DNA from: VBWE01 sp943372645
Lineage (GTDB): Bacteria; Bacteroidota; Bacteroidia; Palsa-965
Length of the DNA: 64,000 nt
NCBI GenBank assembly: GCA_943372645.1
Contig: CALRZN010000014.1
Coordinates: 73,192 to 137,191, forward strand
Direction: 5' to 3'
Positions 8,291-15,981 of this stretch are shown here, in pieces. The notes under the pieces were generated by a model, which worked only from the letters and a program-made list of their open reading frames with translations, did no database searches and was not told the origin of the DNA. Each line of letters starts with the position of its first letter. Within the stretch, counting starts at the first letter, position 1. Position numbers and translations under genes: made by a program.

Positions 8291-9370
8291 ATGAAAAACA
8301 ACAATAAGATCAAACAGCTTCAATTTTATCTTTGGGTTGGAACCGTTTGGTTAACCTTATGGATTCTTAGTGCAGCGTTCAATAATCCGCAAAGATTTTT
8401 CCCGCAATCACTGAATGAAATCTGGCGCGTAGTTTATCTTGTTGCAATGAATTATATTTTCTTTGAGTATGCTTTGCCCATTATTCAAAAGAAAACAGCG
8501 CGTATTTATTACAACATTTTGATTGGCATACTACTGGTTTCAATCCATCTTTCACTGCTTTCCTTTGGCATGTATCTTTGGAAGACACTTGGATTGCAAT
8601 TGCATATTTACACATCGTTTAGACAAGCGACCTTAAATCCCGATGACCTTTACCACAAAGTACTTGATGATGTAATGTACCAGGCACAAGGAGGAATTAC
8701 TTCTTTTTTCTTTTTCGGTATTGCAAAACTATTTTATGATATTTTCCAGTTGAAACAAACAACGCAAAAATTACGATTAGAAAAACAAGAAGCAGAATTG
8801 AATTATCTGAAGTCGCAAACGAATCCGCATTTTTTATTCAATACATTAAATAATATTTATTCGTTGTCAAGAGATAAGTCTGACTTAGCACCAGAATCGG
8901 TTCTGCGACTTTCAAAGATTTTACGATTTATGCTTTATGAAACCAGTGGAGCGTTTATTAGTGTAGAACAGGAGCTGGAAGTCATCAATGATTACATTGC
9001 GCTTGAAAAAATGCGCTACGATGATTCATTGCAGGTGATTTTTAAACATGATATTGAAAACAGGAAGCAACCTTTGCCACCATTGCTGTTGATGCCGTTA
9101 GTAGAAAATGCGTTCAAACATGGTGTTTCAGAAACAAGCCACAAACCGTTTGTTGAGATTAATCTTTCAATCAAAAAAGAACAGCTGTGTTTTTTTGTAA
9201 AAAATTCTACAGAGAATAATCAAGGAGAAAAAGACGTAAAAGAAAATATTGGCCTTTCAAACCTGAGACGCCAACTTGAATTGCTTTATAGAGATTACAA
9301 CTTAGCGGTTCAACAAAACGAAAATGTATTTTCTGCTACTTTAAAAATAAATCTTGCGAGCCATGTCTAA
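8291..9370 (+). CDS. LytS-type sensor histidine kinase
   Basis: From the ATG at 8291 the product is 359 residues. Four hydrophobic segments come first (e.g. QFYLWVGTVWLTLWILSA and GILLVSIHLSLLSFGMYLW), then a coiled stretch. Next is the His_kinase (PF06580) motif QTNPHFLFNTLNNIYSLS, with the phosphoacceptor His near residue 180. The ATPase region has LVENAFKHG (N box) and GLSNLRRQLELLY (G2 box). It phosphorylates the response regulator encoded next. The frame stays open 63 bases further upstream, but this ATG is preferred because the protein then begins with a short basic stretch before the first helix. It overlaps the regulator gene by 8 bases. Confidence 0.9.
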   Translation: MKNNNKIKQLQFYLWVGTVWLTLWILSAAFNNPQRFFPQSLNEIWRVVYLVAMNYIFFEYALPIIQKKTARIYYNILIGILLVSIHLSLLSFGMYLWKTLGLQLHIYTSFRQATLNPDDLYHKVLDDVMYQAQGGITSFFFFGIAKLFYDIFQLKQTTQKLRLEKQEAELNYLKSQTNPHFLFNTLNNIYSLSRDKSDLAPESVLRLSKILRFMLYETSGAFISVEQELEVINDYIALEKMRYDDSLQVIFKHDIENRKQPLPPLLLMPLVENAFKHGVSETSHKPFVEINLSIKKEQLCFFVKNSTENNQGEKDVKENIGLSNLRRQLELLYRDYNLAVQQNENVFSATLKINLASHV

Positions 9371-10055
9371 AATAACGTGCATAATAATAGAGGATGAGCC
9401 GTTAGCAGTAAAAATACTGACGGATTATATATTGCAGGTGCCTTTTTTAGAATTGCAGGCAACATTTAAAAATGCATTATTGGCAACTGAATTCCTGAGA
9501 GAAAATACTACCGAGCTCATTTTTTTGGACATTCATTTGCCGAAATTAAAAGGAATGGTGTTTTTAAAAACATTAACGCATCGGCCTGCAGTAATTGTTA
9601 CAACTGCATACAATCAATACGCTGTTGAAGGGTTTGATCTAAACGTGACAGACTATCTTTTGAAACCATTTGCTTTCGAACGGTTTTTAGTTGCTGTGGG
9701 CAAAGTAAAAACTGCACAAAATGAAAACACGAAGCCAAATGATGTTGTGGAGAAAAAAGATTACCTTTTTTTGAATGTCCAAAAAAAGAAGGTGAAAATC
9801 TTATTCTCGGAAATTATTTACATAGAAAGCCAGCGTGAGTATGTCAAGATCGTTACAACAAAAAAGGAATATGTGCCAAAGATGAGTACACATGAAATGG
9901 AAAATCTTCTGCCTCCAAATTTATTCAAACGCATTCATCGTTCGTTTATAGTTTCACTTAGCAAGATTGAATCATACACCGCCGAAATTGTTGAGGTAAA
10001 TGGGGCATCAATTCCAATTGGCAGGGAATACCGGGGTTTTATCGAAAACCTATAG
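9363..10055 (+). CDS. LytTR family response regulator
   Basis: The 230-residue protein has a CheY-like receiver (residues 1-~120): IIIEDEPLAVKI with the acidic pair, LIFLDIHLPKLKG with the phosphoacceptor Asp near residue 56, VTTAYNQYAVEGF with the conserved Thr, and DYLLKPFAFERF with the conserved Lys. The C-terminal ~100 residues are a LytTR DNA-binding domain (EIIYIESQREYVKIVT, HEMENLLPPNLFKRIHRSFIVSL). The ATG at 9363 is chosen; a TTG at 9354 is possible but would lengthen the overlap. Together with the upstream kinase it forms a two-component system of the LytS/LytR type common in Bacteroidota. Confidence 0.92.
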   Translation: MSKITCIIIEDEPLAVKILTDYILQVPFLELQATFKNALLATEFLRENTTELIFLDIHLPKLKGMVFLKTLTHRPAVIVTTAYNQYAVEGFDLNVTDYLLKPFAFERFLVAVGKVKTAQNENTKPNDVVEKKDYLFLNVQKKKVKILFSEIIYIESQREYVKIVTTKKEYVPKMSTHEMENLLPPNLFKRIHRSFIVSLSKIESYTAEIVEVNGASIPIGREYRGFIENL

Positions 10056-10200
10056 GCATTGATGTATATAAATTCATTTTTGTTGGGTACAATATTTTAG
10101 CTTATTGGACTTCGATAAAATAGTGGCTGTTAAAAGGTGCATTTAAGATAAACAATGCCAATACGGATAAAGAAGACGGCAAAGGGGGTGGAAAACAGGC

Positions 10201-10494
10201 AAAACAGAGCGGGAAACAGTGCGCAGAGCGATACTGAAAATGATACTCTCCGCTCTACGTTCTGTTTCTCTGCTCTGATTGTTACAAGCACGTACTAAAA
10301 CAGAGCACAGAAGCAGAGCGCAGAGCGATACTGAAAATGATACTCTCCGCTCTTCGTTCTGTTTCTCTGCTCTGATTGTTACAAGCACGTACTAAAAAAC
10401 AGTGCACAGAAGCAGAGCGCAGAGCGATACTGAAAATGCTACTCTCCGCCCTACGTTCTGTTTCTCTGCTCTGATTGTGACAAGCACCTATAAA
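10201..10494. repeat. Hairpin repeat family A, three tandem copies (copies 2-4)
   Basis: Three units with periods of 97 and 99 bases. Arms and spacers: copy 2 arms 10205-10230 and 10251-10277; copy 3 arms 10301-10327 and 10348-10374; copy 4 arms 10400-10426 and 10447-10473. The 20-base spacer (ATACTGAAAATGATACTCTC) is nearly the same in all, and the arms pair at about 23 of 27 positions. Copies are joined by GATTGTTACAAGCACGTACT-like linkers. They are the same family as 4062-4175. No coding function is seen. Confidence 0.9.
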
Positions 10495-10552
10495 AAAGCA
10501 GAGCGGGAAACAGAACTGCGCGCGATATACTATTTCGCACTGTTCCCTGCGT
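10493..10552. repeat. Hairpin repeat family B, half copy
   Basis: About 58 bases from the A-run through GCGGGAAACAGAACTGCGCG and ATTTCGCACTGTTC are almost identical to 11271-11328. The closing palindromic arm present at 11325-11339 is missing here, so this copy is truncated. Confidence 0.75.
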
Positions 10553-10564
10553 TATTGACTTCTT

Positions 10565-10801
10565 TTGGTTTCCGAGCAAATGTGCTGTCAGAAAACCAAA
10601 AACCGACAGTCAAGCCAAAGAAAAAAAGTACTTTATCAAAACAACAGAAGCCGGCTACCGGACGAAGGCGAATATTATCCGCAACGACATCTTTCTAAAG
10701 AAAAGGCAAAAGATATTTCTGATCGTGAAACAATATTGAGAAATATCGCAACGTTGTTTTCCATACCCCATTCTATTGTTGAAAAGGGAAAATTGTTTTA
10801 A
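10565..10801 (+). other. Doubtful 78-codon frame in a 765-base gene gap; possible gene remnant
   Basis: Between the response regulator (10055) and the lipoprotein gene (10822) lie the repeats described above and then this open frame, which begins with TTG. Its second half (RHLSKEKAKDISDRETILRN onward) reads more like protein than its first half. I recognise no family, and there is no clear promoter or start codon. It may be the tail of a gene destroyed by the repeats, or chance. Confidence 0.2.
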
Positions 10802-10821
10802 TTTGGACTAAACGTACTGCC

Positions 10822-11250
10822 ATGCATAAATACATTCTCCTCTCTTGTTGCCTTGCGATATTGGCAACTGGTTGTAAAAAAGAAGAAGATGTTGTTTCCA
10901 TCAGAATTAGCGACGGCACATCTCAGTTTATTTCAGGAATAATAACGAGCCCTTCAGGTATTCAGGGTTATATGGAGCTATGGTTCGGAGGCGGTAACTT
11001 CTGGACCAACGTAAGTGCAAATGGATGCAATGCAGAGCCGGAGATCAGCGACATTGGCAAAGTGCGGAACATTTCTAAGATTGATGACATTCCCTCCAGC
11101 GGTTGGGCTGGATTAATGACTGCGCAGGAAAAACATGGTTACGTGATGCGTTATAAGGTGCAATCGGGAAGTTATCAATATCTGAAGTTTTATGTTGAAG
11201 AGGCGGCCACTTATGGGCAGGCAACAATCCAGGTGAAAGATCCGTTTTGA
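10822..11250 (+). CDS. Small lipoprotein of unknown function
   Basis: The 142-residue protein has a short signal sequence ending in a lipobox, LAILATGCKK, so the mature protein should start at Cys18 and be lipid anchored. The acidic residues just after the Cys (KKEED) resemble the Bacteroidota lipoprotein export signal for surface exposure. The remaining ~115 residues look like a beta-sandwich (FISGIITSPSGIQGYMELWF, YQYLKFYVEEAATYG). No named family is recognised. It is the last gene of the AT-rich block before the tRNA gene. Confidence 0.7.
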   Translation: MHKYILLSCCLAILATGCKKEEDVVSIRISDGTSQFISGIITSPSGIQGYMELWFGGGNFWTNVSANGCNAEPEISDIGKVRNISKIDDIPSSGWAGLMTAQEKHGYVMRYKVQSGSYQYLKFYVEEAATYGQATIQVKDPF

Positions 11251-11270
11251 TCCGGGCAGAAAGAGATATA

Positions 11271-11340
11271 AAAAAACAGAGCGGGAAACAGAACTGCGCG
11301 CGATATATTATTTCGCACTGTTCACTGTTTCCCGCTCTGA
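11271..11340. repeat. Hairpin repeat family B, complete palindrome beside tRNA
   Basis: Arms at 11277-11291 (CAGAGCGGGAAACAG) and 11325-11339 pair perfectly over 15 bases. Shorter complementary stretches continue inward. The element shares its left ~58 bases with 10493-10552 and its first arm with the family A leader. It ends 7 bases from the 3' end of the tRNA gene, where it could also act as a transcription terminator for the tRNA. Confidence 0.85.
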
Positions 11341-11346
11341 AACGGG

Positions 11347-11420
11347 TGGGCCCACTTGGGATCGAACCAAGCACCCACAGATTATGAGTCTGTTGCTCTA
11401 ACCGACTGAGCTATAGGCCC
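11347..11420 (-). tRNA. tRNA with CAU anticodon (tRNA-Ile2 or elongator tRNA-Met)
   Basis: The reverse strand gives a full cloverleaf. The acceptor stem GGGCCTA pairs with TGGGCCC, followed by an A discriminator. The D arm is AGCTCAGTCGGTTAGAGC. The anticodon arm ACAGA-CTCATAA-TCTGT has anticodon CAU, and the T arm contains GGTTCGATCC. No CCA end is encoded. The acceptor and anticodon-stem sequence resemble bacterial tRNA-Ile2 (whose C34 becomes lysidine via TilS), but I cannot exclude elongator Met. The AT-rich block begins on its 3' side. Confidence 0.93.
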
Positions 11421-11553
11421 GATAAAATTCAGGGGAGCAAAAATACAAATTAGAATGTGATTTCAAAGCAATTTAACTGGTTCATTTTGAAGTTCAAAAA
11501 CCGTAATTCGTTCATTCTTTGAAACTTAACAGAATTTGTTGCCCGATTTAAAA

Positions 11554-11561
11554 TAACTTTG
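11554..11561 (+). promoter_or_regulatory. Bacteroidota-type -7 element for metallophosphoesterase gene
   Basis: TAACTTTG fits TAnnTTTG and lies 54 bases before the ATG at 11616. It decides against the in-frame TTG at 11559, which would sit inside the promoter. Confidence 0.5.
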
Positions 11562-11615
11562 CGCCTCATCCGACAACAGGATACGAAACAATCCGTTTCG
11601 AAAACTGTTTCATTC

Positions 11616-12893
11616 ATGCGTCTAACTGCTGTGGTAGGAATATTCATTTTTATAGCTGTCCTCGTCCTGATTGACATTTATGCCTTTCAGGGCATCCGAA
11701 CAATTGCCCGCGGAAGTTCGCCGCAGCTGGGTAAAATACTGAAGATCGCTTACTGGGCAATATGTGCCGGAATCTACATCTGGATTTTCCTCATCGGCAT
11801 GAACTTTACCCGCAACACCGGGCCTACACGCCCGTTCATGCAGTTTGCGGGCATTTTCCTGCTCTTCCTCATTCCGAAATTAGTGGTGGTGTTTGTGCTC
11901 ATGGGCGAAGACATTTTCCGGTTGCTGCGCATGGCCTTTGCCGGTGTTTACAACATGACCGGCGACGAAGCTTCGCGCATGACCTATTCTTCGGGCCGCC
12001 GTAAATTTGTGAGCCAGCTCGCATTCGGTGTTGCCGCTATTCCGTTTGCAGGTATTATACACGGGCTTACGCTTGGCAAATTCAAATTTACCGTTCGCCG
12101 CGAAACGCTTTATTTTCCCGACCTGCCGGATGCATTCGACGGTTTTACCATTACGCAGATTTCAGATATCCATTCCGGCAGTTTCGACCCGGTAAACGAC
12201 CGTGATGAACTGCAGGGCGCTGTCAACCTCATCAATGCACAGAAAAGCGACCTGCTGCTGTTTACCGGCGACATGGTGAACAACAAGGCCGAAGAAATGG
12301 ATCCGTGGATTGACATGTTCAGCAAACTGCACGCGCCGTACGGGAAATTTTCCATCCTCGGCAACCACGATTATGGTCACTACGTGCAATGGCCGAGCGC
12401 CATGGCCAAGGTAGAAAACCTGCAGCGCCTGTTCGATACCCATAAAAAATTAGGTTTTAACCTGCTGCGCAACGAAAATGTACATCTTGAAAAAGACGGC
12501 AGCAAAATAAGCCTGCTCGGAGTTGAAAACTGGGGCGTCGGTTTTGGCGAATACGGCGATATTGATAAAACACTTGCCGGTGTTGATCCGCAGGCCTTTA
12601 AAGTACTCATGTCGCACGACCCGTCGCACTGGGAAAAAATTGTGCGCAGCCATCCCACACACGTGCACCTCACACTTTCGGGGCACACGCACGGCATGCA
12701 GTTCGGTATCGAAATTCCGGGAATCAAATGGAGCCCGGTAAAATTCCGCTACCCGTACTGGGCCGGTTTATACGAAGCAGGTAAAAAATACATTTATGTG
12801 AACCGCGGATTTGGATTTCTTGCTTTCCCCGCACGTGTAGGAATATGGCCGGAGGTAACCGTGCTTACGCTGAAAAAGAAAGCAACCGCTTAA
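11616..12893 (+). CDS. Membrane-anchored metallophosphoesterase (YkuE-like)
   Basis: The 425-residue product has three or four N-terminal membrane segments (LTAVVGIFIFIAVLVLIDIY, IAYWAICAGIYIWIFLIGM, FAGIFLLFLIPKLVVVFVLM). A C-terminal calcineurin-like phosphoesterase domain follows, with the metal motifs in order: QISDIHSG (DxH), LLFTGDMVNN (GD), FSILGNHDYG (GNHD), a central His, and TLSGHTHGMQFG (GHTH). These five blocks form the dinuclear metal site. YkuE-type enzymes hydrolyse membrane-associated phosphoesters; the substrate here is unknown. Its stop codon overlaps the stop of the convergent phosphatase gene. Confidence 0.9.
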   Translation: MRLTAVVGIFIFIAVLVLIDIYAFQGIRTIARGSSPQLGKILKIAYWAICAGIYIWIFLIGMNFTRNTGPTRPFMQFAGIFLLFLIPKLVVVFVLMGEDIFRLLRMAFAGVYNMTGDEASRMTYSSGRRKFVSQLAFGVAAIPFAGIIHGLTLGKFKFTVRRETLYFPDLPDAFDGFTITQISDIHSGSFDPVNDRDELQGAVNLINAQKSDLLLFTGDMVNNKAEEMDPWIDMFSKLHAPYGKFSILGNHDYGHYVQWPSAMAKVENLQRLFDTHKKLGFNLLRNENVHLEKDGSKISLLGVENWGVGFGEYGDIDKTLAGVDPQAFKVLMSHDPSHWEKIVRSHPTHVHLTLSGHTHGMQFGIEIPGIKWSPVKFRYPYWAGLYEAGKKYIYVNRGFGFLAFPARVGIWPEVTVLTLKKKATA

Positions 12894-14191
12894 ACACGCA
12901 CCCCGATAATACAAACATCGTCGGTCTGGTCATAACCTTCTTTCCATTTTTCAAACGTGCTTTTTACAGCAACGTGTTGTGCTTCCATCGTTTCTGAACT
13001 GATCTGCTGAAGCATTTCTTTGAGTTGTTTGTAGCGGAATTTTTTTCCTTTCTCGCCCCCGAACTGATCGGCATACCCATCAGTAAACAGGTAAATCATA
13101 TCACCCTTCTGCAGGTCCATTTCGTGATTGGTGAACGGATCCTGTTCCAGGATGTATGCGCCGATCGGTTGTTTGTTTGCAGAAAGTTCAATGAGTTCGC
13201 CGCCGCGGATAATATAGATCGGGTTATTCGCACCGGCATAAAACAGTTTACGGTTTTCGAAATCAATTGCGGCAAGTGCAATGTCCATCCCGTCTTTCAC
13301 ACTCCAGTCTTCATCTGCTTTCTGTTTCAGTGTGCGGATCACTTCGCGGTTGAGGTAATCCAGCGCATCAGCCGGCGAGTTTACACTGGCCTCGCGAATG
13401 GTCTGGTTAAGAATGGTATAACCCACAATGCTCATAAACGCGCCGGGAACACCGTGGCCGGTACAATCAACCGCGGCCGCAACACACAGGCGCTGCGGTT
13501 TGCCGTTGGGCGGAGTAGTGGTTACCGAAGTGCACCAGTAAAAATCGCCGCTCACAATATCTTTCGGTTGATAAAAAACAAAATGTTCGGGGAACACGTC
13601 GCGCATTTCTTCATCGGTAGGCAGAATGGCCGTCTGGATGCGCCGCGCATAATTAATACTGTCGGTAATGTCTTTGTTTTTCTGCTCAATGATACTCGCC
13701 TGCTGGTTAACTTCATTTTCCAGGCGCAGGCGTTCGCGGATATCGCGGGCATAAATTACAATGGCAGGGCGGCCGGCAAACGGAGCCACTTTGGCGCTGC
13801 ATTCTACGGGAAGTATTTCGCCGGTGCGGGTTACAAACGGAATGTCTTTATAAATGAGCCCGCCTTTTTCCCACACATCGGCCACCACGCTCGAACTTTT
13901 TTCAAGTTCCGATTTGGGATGCAGATCGAACAGCGATTTTTTACGGAGTTCGTCCATCGTATAACCCAGCATACTTGCCGCACTCGGGTTGCACTGATGA
14001 ATACGGCCGTCAACAATATCAATTACCAGCATGGCATCGTTGGCCTGGTCAATAATGCTCTGGTAGTTCCGGATTTCCTTTTCGTTTTCAGCCCCTTTTT
14101 TGCCGCCTGATTTTGACCGGAATGAAACAAACAGCAGGAGGATAAACAGGATTACAGCAAGTGCGCCAAGTCCGATTGCGAGGTAAAGCAT
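12890..14191 (-). CDS. PAS domain SpoIIE/PP2C-type serine phosphatase
   Basis: The 433-residue protein has one N-terminal membrane helix (LAIGLGALAVILFILLLFVSF). A PAS domain follows (~residues 40-160: IIDQANDAMLVIDIVDGRI and MLGYTMDELRKKSLFDLHP), then a coiled-coil linker with INYARRIQTAILP, the usual joint before Bacteroidota RsbU-like domains. The SpoIIE phosphatase domain has VSGDFYWCT, AAVDCTGHGVPGAFMS (metal Asp and the CTGHGVPGA motif) and DMIYLFTDGYADQFGG. It probably dephosphorylates an anti-sigma antagonist or similar protein in response to a PAS ligand. The peroxiredoxin gene is 3 bases upstream on the same strand, so they form an operon. Confidence 0.92.
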   Translation of the reverse strand: MLYLAIGLGALAVILFILLLFVSFRSKSGGKKGAENEKEIRNYQSIIDQANDAMLVIDIVDGRIHQCNPSAASMLGYTMDELRKKSLFDLHPKSELEKSSSVVADVWEKGGLIYKDIPFVTRTGEILPVECSAKVAPFAGRPAIVIYARDIRERLRLENEVNQQASIIEQKNKDITDSINYARRIQTAILPTDEEMRDVFPEHFVFYQPKDIVSGDFYWCTSVTTTPPNGKPQRLCVAAAVDCTGHGVPGAFMSIVGYTILNQTIREASVNSPADALDYLNREVIRTLKQKADEDWSVKDGMDIALAAIDFENRKLFYAGANNPIYIIRGGELIELSANKQPIGAYILEQDPFTNHEMDLQKGDMIYLFTDGYADQFGGEKGKKFRYKQLKEMLQQISSETMEAQHVAVKSTFEKWKEGYDQTDDVCIIGVRV

Positions 14192-14194
14192 AAC

Positions 14195-15178
14195 TCAGTT
14201 CAGTTTTTCAATAATGGGGAAAATGAGCGACGGGTTCAGGAATTCGCCCACCCGGTCGGGACGCGATACATATTGCACCTTCCCGTTTTTATCAATCAGG
14301 AAAGAGGCGGGCAGCGGAATACCGTCTTCGTATTTTTCAGCGAAGTCGTTGTCGTATTCCTGCATCTGTACACCATAAATCATCGCGGTTTTCTGGCCCT
14401 CGTCCGACAGCACTTTAAAATCGAGGCCGAGGCGTTCCACCATATCTTTATTTACACCGGCCGGATCGGGACCGATAGAAAGCACGTGAATGTTTTTGGT
14501 TTTAAACCGTTCTGCTTCGCGCTGATACGTGCGCAGCATCATGTGGCAGCCCGGGCACCAGTCGCCGCGCACAAAGATTACCAGCAGGTGACGTTTGCCG
14601 CGGAAGTCTGAAAGCCGCACCGGTTGCCCGTCCTGGTCGGGCAGCACAAACTCCGGCGCTTCTGCACCGATGGCAATTTTATAACCTTTGGAAGTAACCC
14701 CGAGTAATTGTTTTTTGTCTTTTATAATGCCCCACGTAATAATTGCCGCAAACACAAATCCCGGAAGCGGTAACACCCAGTCGGCCCAGGTAAAACCGAT
14801 CAGCAGGTTGTTACCCAGCCAAACAGCGATGGCCAGCAGGAAAAACAAAGGCTCAAACCAGGTATAGTTGGTATACCCAAACGTGCGGAAAAACGTGATG
14901 CGCCCGAAGGTGGCCAATGCCGTAAACAAAAACGTAACCGTAAGCAGCGACAGCGCCTCAAACGGATACCAGAGCGCCAGGCCCGCCACCAGCGGTGAAA
15001 AAAATTGTGTGAAAAACTGCAGCGGCGCCGTGAATTTTGAAAACTCTTTCATGGCCGTGAAATACCCGGCAAGTGCAATCACTGCGGGAATCCAGCCGGG
15101 GACAAAAAAAATCAGCGGGACTGCAACAAGTGCAAGTACAAGTCCGCTAACTGTATATACCGGGAAATGTTTGTTCAT
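14195..15178 (-). CDS. Peroxiredoxin-like (AhpC/TSA) domain fused to a membrane domain
   Basis: The 327-residue protein has about five N-terminal membrane helices (residues 1-~160) and a C-terminal thioredoxin/AhpC fold. In the latter APEFVLPDQDGQPVRLSDFRG is followed by LLVIFVRGDWCPGC, with a CxxC at ~residues 208-211, and then IPLPASFLIDKNGKV. The 'WCPGC' motif is between that of TlpA and atypical peroxiredoxins. The orientation of the domain depends on an odd helix count that cannot be settled by eye. It likely reduces peroxides or disulfides at the membrane. It is first in an operon with the SpoIIE phosphatase. Confidence 0.85.
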   Translation of the reverse strand: MNKHFPVYTVSGLVLALVAVPLIFFVPGWIPAVIALAGYFTAMKEFSKFTAPLQFFTQFFSPLVAGLALWYPFEALSLLTVTFLFTALATFGRITFFRTFGYTNYTWFEPLFFLLAIAVWLGNNLLIGFTWADWVLPLPGFVFAAIITWGIIKDKKQLLGVTSKGYKIAIGAEAPEFVLPDQDGQPVRLSDFRGKRHLLVIFVRGDWCPGCHMMLRTYQREAERFKTKNIHVLSIGPDPAGVNKDMVERLGLDFKVLSDEGQKTAMIYGVQMQEYDNDFAEKYEDGIPLPASFLIDKNGKVQYVSRPDRVGEFLNPSLIFPIIEKLN

Positions 15179-15250
15179 GCGTAAGCCAAATATAACAATT
15201 GTTTACGGGCGATCACACATACGTATTATATCATGCAGCCGGTTTTGAAT

Positions 15251-15258
15251 TATCTTTG
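15251..15258 (+). promoter_or_regulatory. -7 element six bases from ATG; predicted leaderless mRNA
   Basis: TATCTTTG matches TAnnTTTG. Only 6 bases separate it from the ATG at 15265, so transcription should start at or within a base or two of the start codon. Confidence 0.55.
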
Positions 15259-15264
15259 CAGCCC

Positions 15265-15885
15265 ATGAACCGTTATAAAAACATTGTTTTTGACCTTGGC
15301 GGTGTTATTCTGAACCTTGATCTGCAGCGCACCTCCGACGCATTCCGCCAACTGGGCTTTGCTGATTTTGATTCGGTTTACGGCCAGCTGAAACAGTCGG
15401 ATGTGTTCGACCGGTTCGATAAAGGCCACATCAGCGAAAACGAATTCCGCAATGCACTTGCCGCCCACCTGCCGGAAACGGTAACGGCAGCGGATATTGA
15501 TTCGGCCTGGAACGCCATGCTGCTCGATCTGCCCGCAGCGCGCATCCGTTTTCTCGAAAACATAAAAGACACACACCGCATTTTCCTGCTCAGCAACACC
15601 AACGAAATTCATGTCCGCGCCTTTGAAGCCTACCTGCAGCAGGCGTTCGGGTTCAGCAACTTCGGCCATATTTTCGAAAAAGCATATTATTCCTGCCGCA
15701 TCGGGTTGCGCAAACCCGACCGCGAAATTTTTGATTTTGTGCTTGCCGAAAATAACCTGCGGCCGGAAGAAACGCTGTTTATTGACGATTCGCCCCAGCA
15801 TGTGGAAGGCGCCCGGCTGGCCGGAATTACCGGTTACTGGCTCAGGGACGGAAAATCCATAACAGAAAATGATATCTATCAGTAA
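15265..15885 (+). CDS. HAD family hydrolase (YihX-like phosphatase)
   Basis: The 206-residue protein is a class I HAD phosphatase. Motif I is NIVFDLGGVILNL (nucleophile Asp in the DLGGV variant), motif II is IFLLSNTNEIH, motif III Lys is in SCRIGLRKPDREIFDFVL, and motif IV is TLFIDDSPQHVEGARLAGI. The helical cap lies between residues ~18 and 80. 'FDLGGVil' followed by SNTN and GxRKPD is the YihX/alpha-D-glucose-1-phosphatase-like subgroup, which acts on sugar phosphates and similar small molecules. The ATG at 15265 is set by the promoter just upstream and by the conserved N-terminus. Confidence 0.9.
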   Translation: MNRYKNIVFDLGGVILNLDLQRTSDAFRQLGFADFDSVYGQLKQSDVFDRFDKGHISENEFRNALAAHLPETVTAADIDSAWNAMLLDLPAARIRFLENIKDTHRIFLLSNTNEIHVRAFEAYLQQAFGFSNFGHIFEKAYYSCRIGLRKPDREIFDFVLAENNLRPEETLFIDDSPQHVEGARLAGITGYWLRDGKSITENDIYQ

Positions 15886-15946
15886 CCTTTAAAGACATAG
15901 CTCCGTAATAAGGCGACAAATGCAGTTTTGTTGTCGACCAAAATTG

Positions 15947-15954
15947 TAAATTTG
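15947..15954 (+). promoter_or_regulatory. Bacteroidota-type -7 element for T9SS protein gene
   Basis: TAAATTTG matches TAnnTTTG, 27 bases before the ATG at 15982. A TTTG at 15927-15930 is a possible -33 element, though the 16-base gap is shorter than usual. Confidence 0.5.
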
Positions 15955-15981
15955 CACCGACCTAACAATTAAAAACCAATC

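Noticed and set aside
10201..10494. CRISPR-like array
   Set aside because: The 'spacers' are the same in every unit, units are palindromic, only three exist, and there are no cas genes.
4000..11420. Integrase or phage genes for the AT-rich block
   Set aside because: None found; no tRNA 3'-end duplication was seen near 4.0-4.2 kb, so a complete integrative element is not claimed.
11559..11615. TTG start giving a longer metallophosphoesterase
   Set aside because: The TTG lies inside the TAACTTTG promoter element; the ATG at 11616 gives a normal first membrane helix.
13025..14110. 361-codon forward open frame
   Set aside because: It is fully antisense to the PAS-SpoIIE gene, whose reverse-strand product has all catalytic motifs; the forward translation resembles no protein.
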